The notes under the pieces were generated by a model that was not told the origin of the DNA, searched no databases, and saw only the letters and a program-made list of their open reading frames with translations. 64,000 nucleotides of DNA from Citrobacter sedlakii NBRC 105722 (GTDB lineage: Bacteria; Pseudomonadota; Gammaproteobacteria; Enterobacterales; Enterobacteriaceae), in contig NZ_BBNB01000006.1 in the NCBI RefSeq assembly GCF_000759835.1, positions 1 to 64,000 on the forward strand, given 5' to 3'. Of this stretch, positions 1 through 14,089 are shown piece by piece. The position numbers and the translations under genes were made by a program. Position 1 is the first letter of the stretch. Each line of letters opens with the position of its first letter.

Positions 1-310
1 CAAAAAAACGTTTGCTGATGCCGACGTTAAGAATACGCGTGGCGCCGAACTCGTAAAAACTCTGGTGATGAGAACCCAGCGGGACAAACACAAAGTCCCC
101 CCGCTCCAGCAGCACACGCTTACCATTAATCTCCTGGTAATAGCGGCCGGTGAGCACCAGCGTAAACTCATAGTAGTCGTGCTGATGCAAGCCGCAGGCG
201 CTCTCTGTCTTGTTATAGATAAAGACGTGGAAATTTTTGCCATTAAACAGTTGCTGTTCGCGGGCGACGGTGATTTCCGGTACGGTAGCGGTAGCCTGCA
301 GTTGCATCAT
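1..310 (-). CDS. chbR: ChbR, AraC-family regulator of the chitobiose operon (partial, N-terminal part only)
   Basis: N-terminal 103 codons of ChbR; the gene runs off the left edge, so the C-terminal AraC DNA-binding domain is not visible. The visible part is the cupin-like effector domain, with [14 protein letters not shown], a cupin HQHDYYE motif and the stretch [18 protein letters not shown], all near-identical to my recollection of E. coli ChbR. In E. coli it is a dual repressor/activator that, with NagC and CRP, controls use of diacetylchitobiose. The start is the first of two ATGs (310 or 307) behind GTAAGGAG. It lies 7 nt after chbA in the same operon. Confidence 0.93.
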   Translation of the reverse strand, partial: MMQLQATATVPEITVAREQQLFNGKNFHVFIYNKTESACGLHQHDYYEFTLVLTGRYYQEINGKRVLLERGDFVFVPLGSHHQSFYEFGATRILNVGISKRFF

Positions 311-317
311 CAACTCC

Positions 318-668
318 TTACTTGCTCAGCTTCTCGTGAAGCTCTATCAATTCTGACACCAGTTCGCGCGCCAGCATTGAGGTCATCAGGTGATCCTGCG
401 CATGCACCAGAACCAGACTGACTTTCATTTTACCTTCACCCTGATCGCCTTCAATCAGTTTCGTTTGCACCAGATGGGCTTCATTCAGCGCCATGCGCGA
501 CTGTTCCATCATCGTCTTCGCCGCCGCAAAGTCGCCCTGCTTTGCCTGCTTCAACGCTGCGTAGGCCAGGCTGCGCGCCTGTCCGGAATTGATGATGAGC
601 CCCATCACCACTTCTTCAAGCTCTTCAGCCTCGGTTTGCGCATCGGTAATGCTATCAAGATCCATCAT
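318..668 (-). CDS. chbA: ChbA, EIIA component of the chitobiose PTS
   Basis: 116-residue lactose/cellobiose-family EIIA. It accepts phosphate from HPr and passes it to EIIB (ChbB). His89 in the VHAQDH motif is the expected phosphorylated residue, and length and N-terminus (MMDLDS...[21 protein letters not shown]) match the E. coli protein. It is a cytosolic trimeric helical bundle by family knowledge. It sits between chbC and chbR, with 52 nt to chbC, in the usual chbBCAR order. Confidence 0.96.
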   Translation of the reverse strand: MMDLDSITDAQTEAEELEEVVMGLIINSGQARSLAYAALKQAKQGDFAAAKTMMEQSRMALNEAHLVQTKLIEGDQGEGKMKVSLVLVHAQDHLMTSMLARELVSELIELHEKLSK

Positions 669-720
669 AAATCATTCCTCTTTGACGACCCGACATGCGT
701 AACCACATGCCGGTTAAAAT

Positions 721-2079
721 TTAGAATTTCAGGGCGTTGGCGATGTCTTCTTCGCTTTCTTCTTCATCAATGACGTTCTGCGCTTTGTTAGCCACCACAA
801 CAAACGGCAGGTAAATCAACGTCGCCACACCCAGGTTGAACAAGGCCACCAGCAGCGCAGCGACGCTGCCGTTGGTGTTAAAGAAGGCGCCCAGGCCGGT
901 GGGCATGGTCCACGGCGCGATGTTGGTAATCGGCGGGATAATGCCCAGGTAGTACGCCACCAGCGTAATCGCGGCAAGAATCGGTTGTACCAGAATGAAC
1001 GGGATAAACATCACCGGGTTCATGATAATCGGCAGACCAAACAGAATCGGTTCGTTAATCTGGAAGATGCCTGACGGCAGCGCGAGTTTTGCGACCTGAC
1101 GATAATCGGCGCGACGAGACGCGATGAAGATAGCGATGATCAGGCCAAGCGTTGCGCCACTGCCGCCGAGGAAAATATAGGAGTCCAGCATCGGTTTTGC
1201 CCAGATGTGGAAGGTCTTACCGGCGGCCAGCGCGGCGTCAACGGAACCGTACTGCTGGTAAATAGCGATGTTCTCTAGCGCCCACGGGGTCATAATGCCG
1301 CTGTCCAGCGCGGTCAACGCCAGGGAGCCGTGAATACCGAAGAACCACAGCAGCGGAACGAAGATAACATAAGCCCAACCCACCACGCTGCCTAGCGACG
1401 CCAGCGGCGTAGAAATGGTATCCATAATGATCTGGTGGAAGTTCGTTCCCCAGGTGGTCAGCGCCCAGGCGATGATCCCCATGATAGAGAGGATAATAAA
1501 ACCTGGAATTAACGCGGAGAATGAGCGGGAGACAGATGCTGGTACGCTATCGGGTAATTTGATCACCCAGTTACGGCGGACAATGAATGTGAACATTTCC
1601 GCAACCACCAAACCGATAATAATACCGGAAATGATATTCGCGCCGCCCAGCCAGTTTGCGCCGACCGCATAGGCTTCACCGACGCTATAGGGCGTAACGG
1701 TCATAAATGCCGCGACGGATAATAAGCCGGCTGCCAGGGCGTCGACTTTACGTTCTTCTGCCAGCGCCATACCGATAAAGAACGGCGCCATCAGGGACAT
1801 AATGCCTAACGTACCGTTGTAGACGTTCCCACCGATGCCTTTCAGACTATTGAGATTCTCAATGGTAGACGCATCCAGCCGAATGCCGAGGGAATAAAAA
1901 AACGACCCCTCCCCAAAGCTCAGGAAAACGTTATTAATTAATACAAACATGGCCCCAGCGAGGGTCAACGGCATTAAACGAATAAAACCATTTTTGATTG
2001 CATTAACGTGTGGTTGCTTTCCTATTTTTACAGCAAAAGGAAGGAGTACCTTTTCAAGTGAAGCAATGACGTTACTCAT
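721..2079 (-). CDS. chbC: ChbC, EIIC membrane permease of the chitobiose PTS
   Basis: 452-residue polytopic inner-membrane EIIC of the lactose-cellobiose family. It carries N,N'-diacetylchitobiose across the membrane coupled to phosphorylation by ChbB. The sequence is a series of hydrophobic segments with the family pattern near residue 340, [18 protein letters not shown], where the conserved Glu contributes to substrate binding. A short acidic tail (DEEESEED) ends the protein. The 82-nt gap to chbB contains the ChiX pairing site listed separately, which in E. coli and Salmonella makes this leader both a target and a decoy. Confidence 0.96.
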   Translation of the reverse strand: MSNVIASLEKVLLPFAVKIGKQPHVNAIKNGFIRLMPLTLAGAMFVLINNVFLSFGEGSFFYSLGIRLDASTIENLNSLKGIGGNVYNGTLGIMSLMAPFFIGMALAEERKVDALAAGLLSVAAFMTVTPYSVGEAYAVGANWLGGANIISGIIIGLVVAEMFTFIVRRNWVIKLPDSVPASVSRSFSALIPGFIILSIMGIIAWALTTWGTNFHQIIMDTISTPLASLGSVVGWAYVIFVPLLWFFGIHGSLALTALDSGIMTPWALENIAIYQQYGSVDAALAAGKTFHIWAKPMLDSYIFLGGSGATLGLIIAIFIASRRADYRQVAKLALPSGIFQINEPILFGLPIIMNPVMFIPFILVQPILAAITLVAYYLGIIPPITNIAPWTMPTGLGAFFNTNGSVAALLVALFNLGVATLIYLPFVVVANKAQNVIDEEESEEDIANALKF

Positions 2080-2125
2080 AGAAAAATACCCTTAAAAACC
2101 GCAATGTGACATTGCGGTATATGTA

Positions 2126-2147
2126 AATGAAATAACTCTTTGACGGG
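2126..2147 (-). promoter_or_regulatory. ChiX sRNA pairing/decoy site in the chbB-chbC intercistronic leader
   Basis: Read on the mRNA (minus) strand the segment contains CCCGUCAAAGAG followed by an AUUUCAUU block. This is the complement of the ChiX seed region as I recall it (AAUGAAAUU then CCUCUUUGACGGG), with only two of 22 positions differing. In E. coli and Salmonella the chbBC spacer traps ChiX when chb is induced, which relieves repression of chitoporin chiP. The match is seen in the sequence; the function is family knowledge. Confidence 0.85.
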
Positions 2148-2161
2148 AAAAAATTAAAATA

Positions 2162-2482
2162 TTAATTCGCAGCGGCTTTTTTAATTGCTGCAACCGCAGC
2201 CTTAAGCACGCCTAAACCATCGACTTTGCCATACAGCAGCGAGTCAATCACTTCTACAGGTTTGTCAGGTAACAAACGCTGAATTTCGGGCAACATATAA
2301 GCAATTTGCGGTCCTAATAATACGACATCTGCCGCCGGGCCTTTTTCTCCGGCAAGGGTTTCCGGGAATGCTTCAATAATAACCGGTACTTCGTATTTCT
2401 CAGCCTGTGCGCGCATTTTCGACACCAGTAAAGAGGTAGACATGCCCGCAGAGCAAAACAGATAAATGTGTTTCTTTTCCAT
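2162..2482 (-). CDS. chbB: ChbB, EIIB component of the chitobiose PTS
   Basis: 106-residue lactose/cellobiose EIIB. Cys10 in [14 protein letters not shown] is the phosphocysteine that passes phosphate from ChbA to the incoming chitobiose. It has the expected length and the conserved C-terminus ([18 protein letters not shown]). It is the first gene of the operon and starts after GAGGAACG. The product, chitobiose 6-phosphate, would go to ChbG/ChbF, whose genes lie outside the window to the left. Confidence 0.97.
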   Translation of the reverse strand: MEKKHIYLFCSAGMSTSLLVSKMRAQAEKYEVPVIIEAFPETLAGEKGPAADVVLLGPQIAYMLPEIQRLLPDKPVEVIDSLLYGKVDGLGVLKAAVAAIKKAAAN

Positions 2483-2725
2483 AAAACGTTCCTCAAGTGC
2501 GATTATCTGTTAACCAGACACGCCGCAAGTCTCAAACCTGCATCCATGCACTGGACAACTTGCGTAATCGAAAGACTTATTTCTGTGTCTGAAATGAGTA
2601 TACGGTATCGGACCCGCGGATGGTATTTCCTTGACCAACTAAATTGTCTCTCATTGACCTGACGTTATGACCCCCTTCACATTTCAGGCAAATAATTCGC
2701 TCCAATAATTAAGATCATGCCGCTA
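2483..2725 (-). promoter_or_regulatory. chb operon upstream control region
   Basis: About 240 nt without a gene between chbB and the osmE terminator, so the operon promoter must lie here. AATAATTCGC...CCAATAATTA near 2692-2713 resembles the TTCG/CGAA-centred, A/T-flanked NagC operator, which is expected upstream of chb. I cannot place the -10/-35 or the CRP site with certainty. Confidence 0.5.
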
Positions 2726-2752
2726 TAAAAAAACCGGCGCAATGGCCGGTTC
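2726..2752 (-). terminator. Rho-independent terminator after osmE
   Basis: Inverted repeat AACCGGC (2732-2738) and GCCGGTT (2745-2751) with a 6-nt loop. It is preceded on the plus strand by an A-run that becomes the U-tract on the minus-strand transcript leaving osmE. Confidence 0.85.
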
Positions 2753-2780
2753 TTCGTGCTGTTCAGGCTTTAGACAGTCA

Positions 2781-3122
2781 TTACTGCTTCGGAGCCTGGG
2801 GGTCGGTGTCATACTCGGCGCAGGTTTGATAGCCAGAGTTAATGACATGCCCGGTATCGTCAAGGGCGACGAAATAGGTTTCAGCTTTACCATCACGTTG
2901 ACCCAGAATGTAGGTCTGGCAGGTACCGCGAGCATGGATCATGCTGACTTCAGAAGAAGGTTTACCGGCAATCTGTTCAACCTGTGAACGGCTCATGCCT
3001 TTTTTCACGTCTTTTACTACCGGCTGAACGAATTGGTCTTTTGTACGATCGTAAGCCGTACAGCCTGCCAGCATAGTCAATACCGCCGCTGCGCTCAGAA
3101 TTCCTGCTACGTTCTTGTTCAT
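2781..3122 (-). CDS. osmE: OsmE, osmotically inducible lipoprotein
   Basis: 113-residue SmpA/OmlA-fold lipoprotein. The signal peptide ends in a lipobox (LAGC, Cys21), and the mature part has the [17 protein letters not shown] segment typical of SmpA/OmlA/OsmE proteins. By family knowledge it is a sigmaS- and osmolarity-induced outer-membrane lipoprotein of unclear function. It is divergent from nadE, and the roughly 220-nt spacer must hold both promoters. It lies between chb and nadE as in E. coli. Confidence 0.96.
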   Translation of the reverse strand: MNKNVAGILSAAAVLTMLAGCTAYDRTKDQFVQPVVKDVKKGMSRSQVEQIAGKPSSEVSMIHARGTCQTYILGQRDGKAETYFVALDDTGHVINSGYQTCAEYDTDPQAPKQ

Positions 3123-3341
3123 TTTCCGTCCTCTTGTTTTTCAGCGTGTTAAGTAAGCCTGGAATACATCTCCACTTTTTTCAAGCGACCACTCCACACG
3201 AAGTTGGTTTCGGATGATTCTAATAAGTCACCAGGATGTCGTTTTAAACGCCACACGGCCCGCCCCGACTTGTCGTTTGCGCGACAAAGGGTTAGCTTTA
3301 TTACAGACTGCTTTTTTTATTTCATATTGGGGAGGGGTTAC

Positions 3342-4169
3342 ATGTCTCTGCAACAAGAGATCATCCAGGCGCTGGGCGCAAAGCCGCACATTAATCCAGA
3401 AGAAGAAATTCGCCGCAGCGTGGATTTTCTGAAAGCGTATCTGCAACGCTATTCCTTCCTGAAAAGCCTGGTGCTGGGAATCAGCGGCGGGCAAGACTCC
3501 ACGCTGGCAGGAAAACTCTGTCAGATGGCGATCAGCGAACTGCGCGAAGAAACAGGTAATGACGCGCTGCAATTTATTGCAGTCCGCCTGCCTTTCGGGG
3601 TGCAGTTCGACGAGCAGGACTGCCAGGACGCGCTTGCTTTTATCCAGCCGGATCGTGTGTTGACGGTCAACATTAAGGGCGCGGTGCTGGCGAGTGAACA
3701 GGCGTTGCGCGACGCGGGGATTGAACTGAGCGATTTTGTGCGCGGTAACGAAAAAGCCCGCGAACGTATGAAGGCACAGTACAGTATCGCCGGAATGACC
3801 AGCGGAGTCGTGGTAGGTACCGACCATGCGGCGGAAGCTATTACTGGCTTCTTTACGAAATATGGCGACGGCGGCACCGACATTAATCCCCTGTTCCGCC
3901 TGAACAAACGTCAGGGCAAACAGTTGCTGGCCGCGTTAGGCTGCCCGGAACATCTTTACAAGAAAGCCCCGACCGCCGACCTGGAAGACGATCGCCCTTC
4001 TTTGCCGGATGAAACCGCGCTCGGCGTCAGCTACGACAATATTGATGACTATCTGGAAGGCAAAGCCGTCGATCCCGCCGTTGCCAATATCATCGAAGGC
4101 TGGTACCTGAAGACGGAACATAAACGCCGTCCGCCCATTACGGTGTTTGACGATTTCTGGAAACAGTAA
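3342..4169 (+). CDS. nadE: NadE, ammonia-dependent NAD+ synthetase
   Basis: 275 residues. Converts nicotinic acid adenine dinucleotide, ATP and ammonia to NAD+. The PP-loop SGGQDS lies at residues 48-53 and the family features [24 protein letters not shown] and [17 protein letters not shown] are present. The start at 3342 (MSLQQEIIQ) follows a strong GGGGAGGGG ribosome site and gives the usual length; an in-frame extension back to 3204 has no support. There is no glutaminase domain, so it depends on free ammonia as in E. coli. Confidence 0.97.
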   Translation: MSLQQEIIQALGAKPHINPEEEIRRSVDFLKAYLQRYSFLKSLVLGISGGQDSTLAGKLCQMAISELREETGNDALQFIAVRLPFGVQFDEQDCQDALAFIQPDRVLTVNIKGAVLASEQALRDAGIELSDFVRGNEKARERMKAQYSIAGMTSGVVVGTDHAAEAITGFFTKYGDGGTDINPLFRLNKRQGKQLLAALGCPEHLYKKAPTADLEDDRPSLPDETALGVSYDNIDDYLEGKAVDPAVANIIEGWYLKTEHKRRPPITVFDDFWKQ

Positions 4170-4176
4170 TTTTACC

Positions 4177-4212
4177 TGGCCGGATAATGTCGCCACGCGC
4201 GCTGTCCGGCCA
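4177..4212. repeat. REP-like palindrome downstream of nadE
   Basis: TGGCCGGA (4177-4184) pairs with TCCGGCCA (4205-4212) around a GC-rich loop. It has the GCCGGAT-type heads of enterobacterial REP elements and lies just after the nadE stop codon. Confidence 0.7.
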
Positions 4213-4256
4213 GCCTCCACAAAATCGCCTCTTTTTTACTCTCCGCTGCGCTGCTA

Positions 4257-4276
4257 TACTGGATGAATAACCAGCA
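4257..4276 (+). promoter_or_regulatory. LexA (SOS) box upstream of cho
   Basis: CTGG-ATGAATAA-CCAG (4259-4274) keeps the CTG-N10-CAG skeleton of a LexA operator, although it lacks the usual CTGT/ACAG fourth bases. cho (ydjQ) is a known SOS gene in E. coli with a similar non-canonical box, to my recollection. The box overlaps an upstream ATG at 4263, which argues for the GTG start used here. Confidence 0.7.
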
Positions 4277-4289
4277 TCCGGAGTTAACC

Positions 4290-5177
4290 GTGGTACGGCG
4301 TCAATCAGCCCCTCGTCCAGAATTTGAAGCAGCAGCAATTTACAAATACCCCGAACATCTGCGCCCTTTCCTTGATGCGTTGCCCAGCGTACCCGGCGTG
4401 TATCTGTTCCATGGCGACAGCGACGCCATGCCTCTGTACATAGGCAAAAGCGTGAATATTCGCAGCCGGGTACTGTCACATCTGCGCACCCCCGATGAAG
4501 CCGCCATGCTGCGTCAGTCCCGACGCATTACCTGGATCTGCACCGCGGGAGAAATCGGCGCGCTGCTGCTGGAAGCCCGGCTTATTAAAGAACAGCAGCC
4601 GTTGTTTAACAAACGACTCCGGCGCAACCGCCAACTCTGCGCCCTCCAGCTTCGCGGGCAAAACGTTGACGTCGTTTATGCACGCGACGTCGACTTTTCA
4701 CACGCGGCCAACCTGTTTGGTCTTTTTGCCAATCGTCGCGCCGCGTTGCAGGCCTTACAGACCCTCGCTGATGAACAAAAGCTGTGTTATGGACTGCTCG
4801 GTCTTGAGCCGCTGAGTCGCGGTCGCGCCTGTTTTCGCTCAGCGCTGAAGCGCTGCGCGGGGGCCTGTTGCGGCAAAGAAAGCCCTGACCAGCATGCGAC
4901 CCGCCTGCTGGATTCGTTGGAAAAACTGCGTGTTGTATGCTGGCCGTGGAAAAACGCTATTGCGCTCAAAGAGAGCCGAGCGGGGATGACGCAGTACCAC
5001 ATTATTAATAACTGGCTTTGGCTGGGCGCGGTTGACTCTCTGGATAACGTGTCGACGCTGGTACAAACGCCGGCAGGTTTTGATCATGATGGCTACAAAA
5101 TCCTCTGCAAGCCCTTGATTTCCGGCACCTGCGAGATCATCGACCTCAGCCCGGATGCTTTAATGAACAGCAGATAA
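4290..5177 (+). CDS. cho: Cho, UvrC-homologous excinuclease (SOS-induced)
   Basis: 295 residues. Homologue of the UvrC N-terminal half, which makes the 3' incision in UvrB-marked nucleotide excision repair. It contains the GIY-YIG nuclease core (PGVYLFHGDSDAMPLYIGKS, then AGEIGALLLEARLIKEQQPLFNKRLRR) and a Cys-rich segment (CFRSALKRCAGACCGKES) as in E. coli Cho. The GTG at 4290 is chosen because a GGAG site lies 6 nt upstream and the product then begins MVRR as in E. coli; the ATG at 4263 lies inside the LexA box. Expected to be induced by DNA damage. Confidence 0.95.
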   Translation: MVRRQSAPRPEFEAAAIYKYPEHLRPFLDALPSVPGVYLFHGDSDAMPLYIGKSVNIRSRVLSHLRTPDEAAMLRQSRRITWICTAGEIGALLLEARLIKEQQPLFNKRLRRNRQLCALQLRGQNVDVVYARDVDFSHAANLFGLFANRRAALQALQTLADEQKLCYGLLGLEPLSRGRACFRSALKRCAGACCGKESPDQHATRLLDSLEKLRVVCWPWKNAIALKESRAGMTQYHIINNWLWLGAVDSLDNVSTLVQTPAGFDHDGYKILCKPLISGTCEIIDLSPDALMNSR

Positions 5178-5207
5178 CTGGCGTCAGGGTGGAATGGCCT
5201 ATTGCGG

Positions 5208-5270
5208 TAAAAAAAACCGCCGGGCCTGTCCATCGCCTCATGGGAGAGGATGAACAAGACCGGCGGTTTT
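5208..5270. terminator. Bidirectional terminator between cho and spy
   Basis: AAAACCGCCGG (5213-5223) pairs with CCGGCGGTTTT (5260-5270). There is an A-run on the left and a T-run on the right, so it can serve both convergent genes. An inner partial helix is also visible. Confidence 0.8.
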
Positions 5271-5290
5271 CGGATCCGTTTGCTCAGCGA

Positions 5291-5776
5291 TTACTCAGCA
5301 GGTACGGGCATTTTACCGTCTCGCGCCGGACGTTCTGTCAGACGCTTCTCAAAATTGGCATTAAACTGCTTTTTCTGTTCCGGGGTCAGAATGTTGTAGA
5401 TCTTATTCTGTGTTTCCATGTGCGCCAGCATGTTGGCTTTACGCTGCTCTTCCATTTTTGCGATCTGCGCTTCAGCTTTGGCTTTATCGAAGCTGTCGCT
5501 GGCAATGATCGCGTGCATTGCGCGGCGCTCATCTAAAGACGGGCGTTTCATGTCAGCGCGTTTCTCTTTCATGATGTCGCGAATCTGCTGCTTTTGCGCA
5601 TCGGTCAGATTCAGGTCTTTGAACATCATGTCATGATGCGGACCAAATTTGCCTTTATGGTGCATCATGGGTTTTGCATCCGCTGGCGCGGCGGCGGTGG
5701 TTTCGGCTGCGTGAGCCAGGTTAGCAGCGCCCAGAGCCAGGGTAGAAGCAACAAACAGTGCAGTTAATTTACGCAT
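5291..5776 (-). CDS. spy: Spy, periplasmic ATP-independent chaperone
   Basis: 161 residues with a clear signal peptide (cleavage near AHAAETT). The mature protein is rich in Met, His and Lys and carries two LTxxQ motifs (LTDAQKQQ and LTPEQKKQ), the hallmark of the Spy/CpxP family. Spy forms cradle-shaped dimers that hold unfolding proteins in the periplasm and is induced by CpxR and BaeR under envelope stress (known for E. coli). The start follows AGGAAGG. It is convergent with cho. Confidence 0.96.
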   Translation of the reverse strand: MRKLTALFVASTLALGAANLAHAAETTAAAPADAKPMMHHKGKFGPHHDMMFKDLNLTDAQKQQIRDIMKEKRADMKRPSLDERRAMHAIIASDSFDKAKAEAQIAKMEEQRKANMLAHMETQNKIYNILTPEQKKQFNANFEKRLTERPARDGKMPVPAE

Positions 5777-6094
5777 ATTCTTTATCCTTCCTTTCAGTTA
5801 TTTTTTACGGCTTTCTTAACTCTTACCAACAAGAGCCGTGCCGTGTTGACGAGATTAACTTTAGCGGCTTTATCGTCAATTAGTCAGAGTATCGGTAAAA
5901 CAATGAAAGTATAAAAAACAACTTTTCGCCAATTGTGGAGGAAAAAAGAAATTATGGCGAAGAATGGCAAGAAAAAATGACAAGCGGATGATTTTGCAGG
6001 AAATATGAAGAACTATAACTCAGCAATGATGAATAATAAAGCAATTTGCCAGGAATAATCCGTAATATTTCACAGACGCACGATATAATAAGAA
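5777..6094. other. spy promoter region, AT-rich, no gene seen
   Basis: About 320 nt of AT-rich DNA upstream of spy. It must contain the spy promoter. A loose GTAAG...GTAAA pair near 5805-5827 (minus strand) might be a CpxR box, but the match is weak. I see no gene. Confidence 0.4.
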
Positions 6095-6117
6095 CCGCAG
6101 GCAAAGAGAGCCTGCGG
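6095..6117 (-). terminator. Terminator hairpin after astE
   Basis: Perfect 8-bp stem CCGCAGGC (6095-6102) and GCCTGCGG (6110-6117) with a 7-nt loop, immediately downstream of the last gene of the ast operon. The following minus-strand sequence is T-rich. Confidence 0.8.
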
Positions 6118-6125
6118 TAAATAGG

Positions 6126-7086
6126 TCAGTTGATTTTTTCCAGCATCAGTCCGGCGCGTAAACCGGGTGCGACGGCAGGGTTGGGAAAAAGAACGTACTC
6201 AACTTCGTGGCGTACAATAACGCGCTCGGCGCCGTCTTCGGCTAACAGTGTGCCTTTTTGAAACGGTGTAAAGTTCAGCGTCTGACGGTCAATATGCAGC
6301 ACAAATGCTTCGCTGCGTCGCATAATTTGTGATACTACACGATAGCGAACCGGCTGCGCGCCGCTGCGCTTTTCTCCCTTCCCGGCCAGCAGAGCGGACA
6401 ACGCGTCTGCGGTAGGCGCAAACTGGCGTAGATCGTTTTGCCCGAACGGTAATGCCTTTCCCAGCTCCAGCGTGCAGGAAAGCGCGCCGAAATGCGCTGC
6501 GCTAAAATGCGTAAACGTACCGCCTGGTGTTTGATGAAAGACCAGCGCCTCAAGCCCGGCGGCGCCGAGCCAGTCGAGAAAACCGTCATCCCACGGAATC
6601 GGACGCTGCGGCAACACGCCAAACCGCAGATGATGAGAACCACGGATGGCGGTATGAAGATCGAGATGCCAGCGGGTCGGGGTTGCTTCCCGACACCAGA
6701 AATCCTCCAGGCATCGTTCCAGTTGCCGCGCGCGTAGCGTTTCACCACTTTCTTCAAACTGCTGCCAGCGCCCGCCGAACATCCGGTTCATATCACTGTG
6801 ACAGTAGCGCTTGCCCTCTGCCAGCGCCTGTGGGTTGCCCAGAATCAGCAACAGCCGCCAGCGCAGAGGGATCTCACCCGCCATTAATCTCGTCAGCAGC
6901 GCGCTAAGCATTTCCACCGGCGCCGTTTCATTACCGTGAATACCGGCCGAAATCACTAACGCCCGATCGGTCGCCTTTTCCGGGATCAGCTCAAGGATGC
7001 CCGGCGCCGTCTGACGCCAGTGAAAGCCCGGGCCTTTCCCTTCGGAGACCTTCGGTATCACGCCTGCCAGGGTGACAGCAAGGAAA

Positions 7087-7094
<8 letters not shown>
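6126..7094 (-). CDS. astE: AstE, succinylglutamate desuccinylase
   Basis: 322 residues, zinc peptidase-like M14/AspA family. Last step of the AST pathway: N-succinylglutamate to succinate and glutamate. Zn-ligand motifs are visible as HGNETAPVE near residue 53 and [11 protein letters not shown] near residue 145. The start at 7094 ([11 protein letters not shown]) matches E. coli, and the gene then overlaps astB by 8 nt. A further 13 codons upstream remain open but are internal to astB. Fifth gene of astCADBE. Confidence 0.95.
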
Positions 7095-12189
<5,095 letters not shown>

Positions 12190-12224
12190 TTAATAAATAG
12201 TGTGTTTGCGCTGTAAATGTAGAT

Positions 12225-12240
12225 TGCAGGCTTCATGCCA
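12225..12240 (-). promoter_or_regulatory. Sigma54 (-24/-12) promoter of the ast operon
   Basis: On the minus strand TGGCATG-AAGC-CTGCA fits the sigma54 consensus TGGCACG-N4-TTGCA with two mismatches and correct GG/GC spacing. It lies about 75 nt upstream of astC. A sigma54/NtrC promoter is established for E. coli astC. Confidence 0.82.
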
Positions 12241-12437
12241 GCCAGCGAAAAAATGCATAAACGGGATGGAGAAACACAAAATCAATGGGTTATAGCCTGT
12301 CGATATTCATTTTTACTGCATAAAAAGTGAATATGTTTGCTGGAAAGGTGAATAAATGGATGAAAAACCGCAATATTATGCACATACCAAATATAATTCT
12401 GGAAATGTGATCGTCTGCGAAATTTACCGGAAATTGC

Positions 12438-12496
12438 TGCGCCATTCTGGCGCAATTCGCCCTGAAAGCGGGCAAATGTTGCACCATCGTTAACAC
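12438..12496 (-). promoter_or_regulatory. Candidate NtrC enhancer pair upstream of ast
   Basis: TGCGCC-ATTCT-GGCGCA (12438-12454) is a perfect 17-bp palindrome with the architecture of NtrC sites (TGCACC-N5-GGTGCA). A second copy begins at 12480 with a perfect left half TGCACC and a degenerate right half. The two are 42 bp apart, close to four helical turns, and about 200 bp upstream of the -24/-12 element. Confidence 0.5.
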
Positions 12497-12596
12497 CATT
12501 CGCATTCATTGCAGGAATCTGGCGACAAGTGGCAGTCAGCCAACGTAAATTCTGCTACCATCCTTGCACTATTCACCCAGCAAAGTGGCAGCGACT

Positions 12597-13403
12597 ATGA
12601 AATTTGTCTCTTTTAATATCAACGGCTTGCGCGCCAGACCTCATCAACTGGAAGCCATTGTCGAAAAACACCAACCTGACGTCATCGGCCTTCAGGAGAC
12701 AAAAGTTCACGATGACATGTTTCCGCTTGAGGACGTGGCGAAACTCGGCTACAACGTGTTTTATCATGGTCAGAAAGGCCATTACGGCGTGGCGCTATTG
12801 ACAAAAGAGACGCCTGTCGCCGTCCGTCGCGGATTCCCTGGCGACGGTGAAGAAGCGCAGCGCCGCATTATCATGGCGGAACTCCCCTCGCCTCTGGGCA
12901 ACGTGACGGTGATTAACGGTTATTTTCCGCAGGGTGAAAGCCGCGACCACCCCGTCAAATTTCCGGCGAAAGAACGGTTCTATCAAAACCTGCAGCAGTA
13001 TCTCGACACTGAACTGAAGCGCGATAATCCGGTATTGATCATGGGCGATATGAACATCAGCCCGACCGATCTGGACATCGGTATCGGCGAAGAAAACCGT
13101 AAGCGCTGGCTGCGCACCGGAAAATGTTCGTTCCTGCCGGAAGAACGTGAATGGATGGGACGTTTGCTGAACTGGGGACTGGTGGACACCTTCCGCCACG
13201 CGCACCCGGAAACGGTGGATCGGTTCTCGTGGTTTGATTACCGTTCAAAAGGCTTTGATGACAACCGCGGCCTGCGCATCGATCTGCTACTGGCAAGCCA
13301 GCCGCTGGCGGAACGTTGCGTCGAAACCGGCATCGACTACGATATCCGCAGTATGGAAAAACCCTCCGATCACGCGCCGGTATGGGCGAAGTTTCACGTT
13401 TGA
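12597..13403 (+). CDS. xthA: XthA, exodeoxyribonuclease III
   Basis: 268 residues, the E. coli length. Main AP endonuclease and 3' repair exonuclease of base excision repair. Visible catalytic motifs are LQETK (Glu34), GDMNISPTD (Asp151/Asn153) and SDHAPVW (His259). The start at 12597 ([12 protein letters not shown]) is preferred over an in-frame upstream ATG at 12564 by homology. It is divergent from astC. Confidence 0.97.
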   Translation: MKFVSFNINGLRARPHQLEAIVEKHQPDVIGLQETKVHDDMFPLEDVAKLGYNVFYHGQKGHYGVALLTKETPVAVRRGFPGDGEEAQRRIIMAELPSPLGNVTVINGYFPQGESRDHPVKFPAKERFYQNLQQYLDTELKRDNPVLIMGDMNISPTDLDIGIGEENRKRWLRTGKCSFLPEEREWMGRLLNWGLVDTFRHAHPETVDRFSWFDYRSKGFDDNRGLRIDLLLASQPLAERCVETGIDYDIRSMEKPSDHAPVWAKFHV

Positions 13404-13412
13404 TAGAGACCG

Positions 13413-14087
13413 GTGAACAGCCGAAAATACCTGTTAGCGGGTATCCTTGTCCTTTTCATAGCCGGGTTGATGTGGCTCACGCCCCCCGGCTTTCTCACGC
13501 TTGATACGCTCAGGCGCAACCACGCTCTGCTGGTGGACTGGCAGCGCCAGTGGCCGTTGCTTTGCGCGACGCTCTATTTCCTGCTCTATACCGCCGTAGC
13601 AGCCCTGTCTGTACCCGGCGCGGCGCTGTTAACCCTGCTCGGCGGCGCGTTGTTTGGTCTGTGGCAAGGGACGCTGTTGGTCTCATTTGCCTCGACGCTG
13701 GGCGCCACGCTCGCTATGCTCACCAGCCGTTATCTGCTGCGTGACTGGGTATCGCACCGTTTTTCCCGCCAGATGATGCCGGTGAATCGCGGGATCGCGC
13801 GCAACGGCGTCGGCTATCTCTTTGCGCTGCGCCTGATGCCGTTGTTCCCGTTCGTGGTGGTGAATCTGCTGGCGGGAGTCACATCCATTAGCGTGCGCCG
13901 CTACTGGTGGGTCAGCCAACTGGGAATGCTGCCCGCCACGTTGGTGTATCTCAATGCCGGCAGGCAACTGGGTCATCTGACATCCATGCGTGACATTATC
14001 TCACCCGCTATGCTGGCCGCGTTTGCGCTGCTCGGGCTTTTACCGCTGGCCTCGCGCTGGCTGGCAACACGTTTTTTTCAGGAGTAA
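13413..14087 (+). CDS. TVP38/TMEM64 (DedA-like) inner-membrane protein, YdjX/YdjZ type
   Basis: 224 residues with five or six hydrophobic segments. The VTT-domain signature is visible: VPGAALLTLLGGALFG, then a block of small residues, then GVGYLFALRLMPLFPFVVVNLLAG. E. coli carries ydjX-ydjY-ydjZ here; this genome keeps one such gene, fused in transcription to xthA (10-nt gap) and to ynjB (2-nt gap). The start is GTG at 13413 with only a weak ribosome site. Related proteins are lipid scramblase-like or metal-tolerance factors; the function here is unknown. Confidence 0.8.
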   Translation: MNSRKYLLAGILVLFIAGLMWLTPPGFLTLDTLRRNHALLVDWQRQWPLLCATLYFLLYTAVAALSVPGAALLTLLGGALFGLWQGTLLVSFASTLGATLAMLTSRYLLRDWVSHRFSRQMMPVNRGIARNGVGYLFALRLMPLFPFVVVNLLAGVTSISVRRYWWVSQLGMLPATLVYLNAGRQLGHLTSMRDIISPAMLAAFALLGLLPLASRWLATRFFQE

Positions 14088-14089
14088 CT

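Noticed and set aside
5777..5830. CpxR box upstream of spy
   Set aside because: Only loose GTAAG/GTAAA half-sites with wrong spacing, although Cpx control is expected from E. coli.
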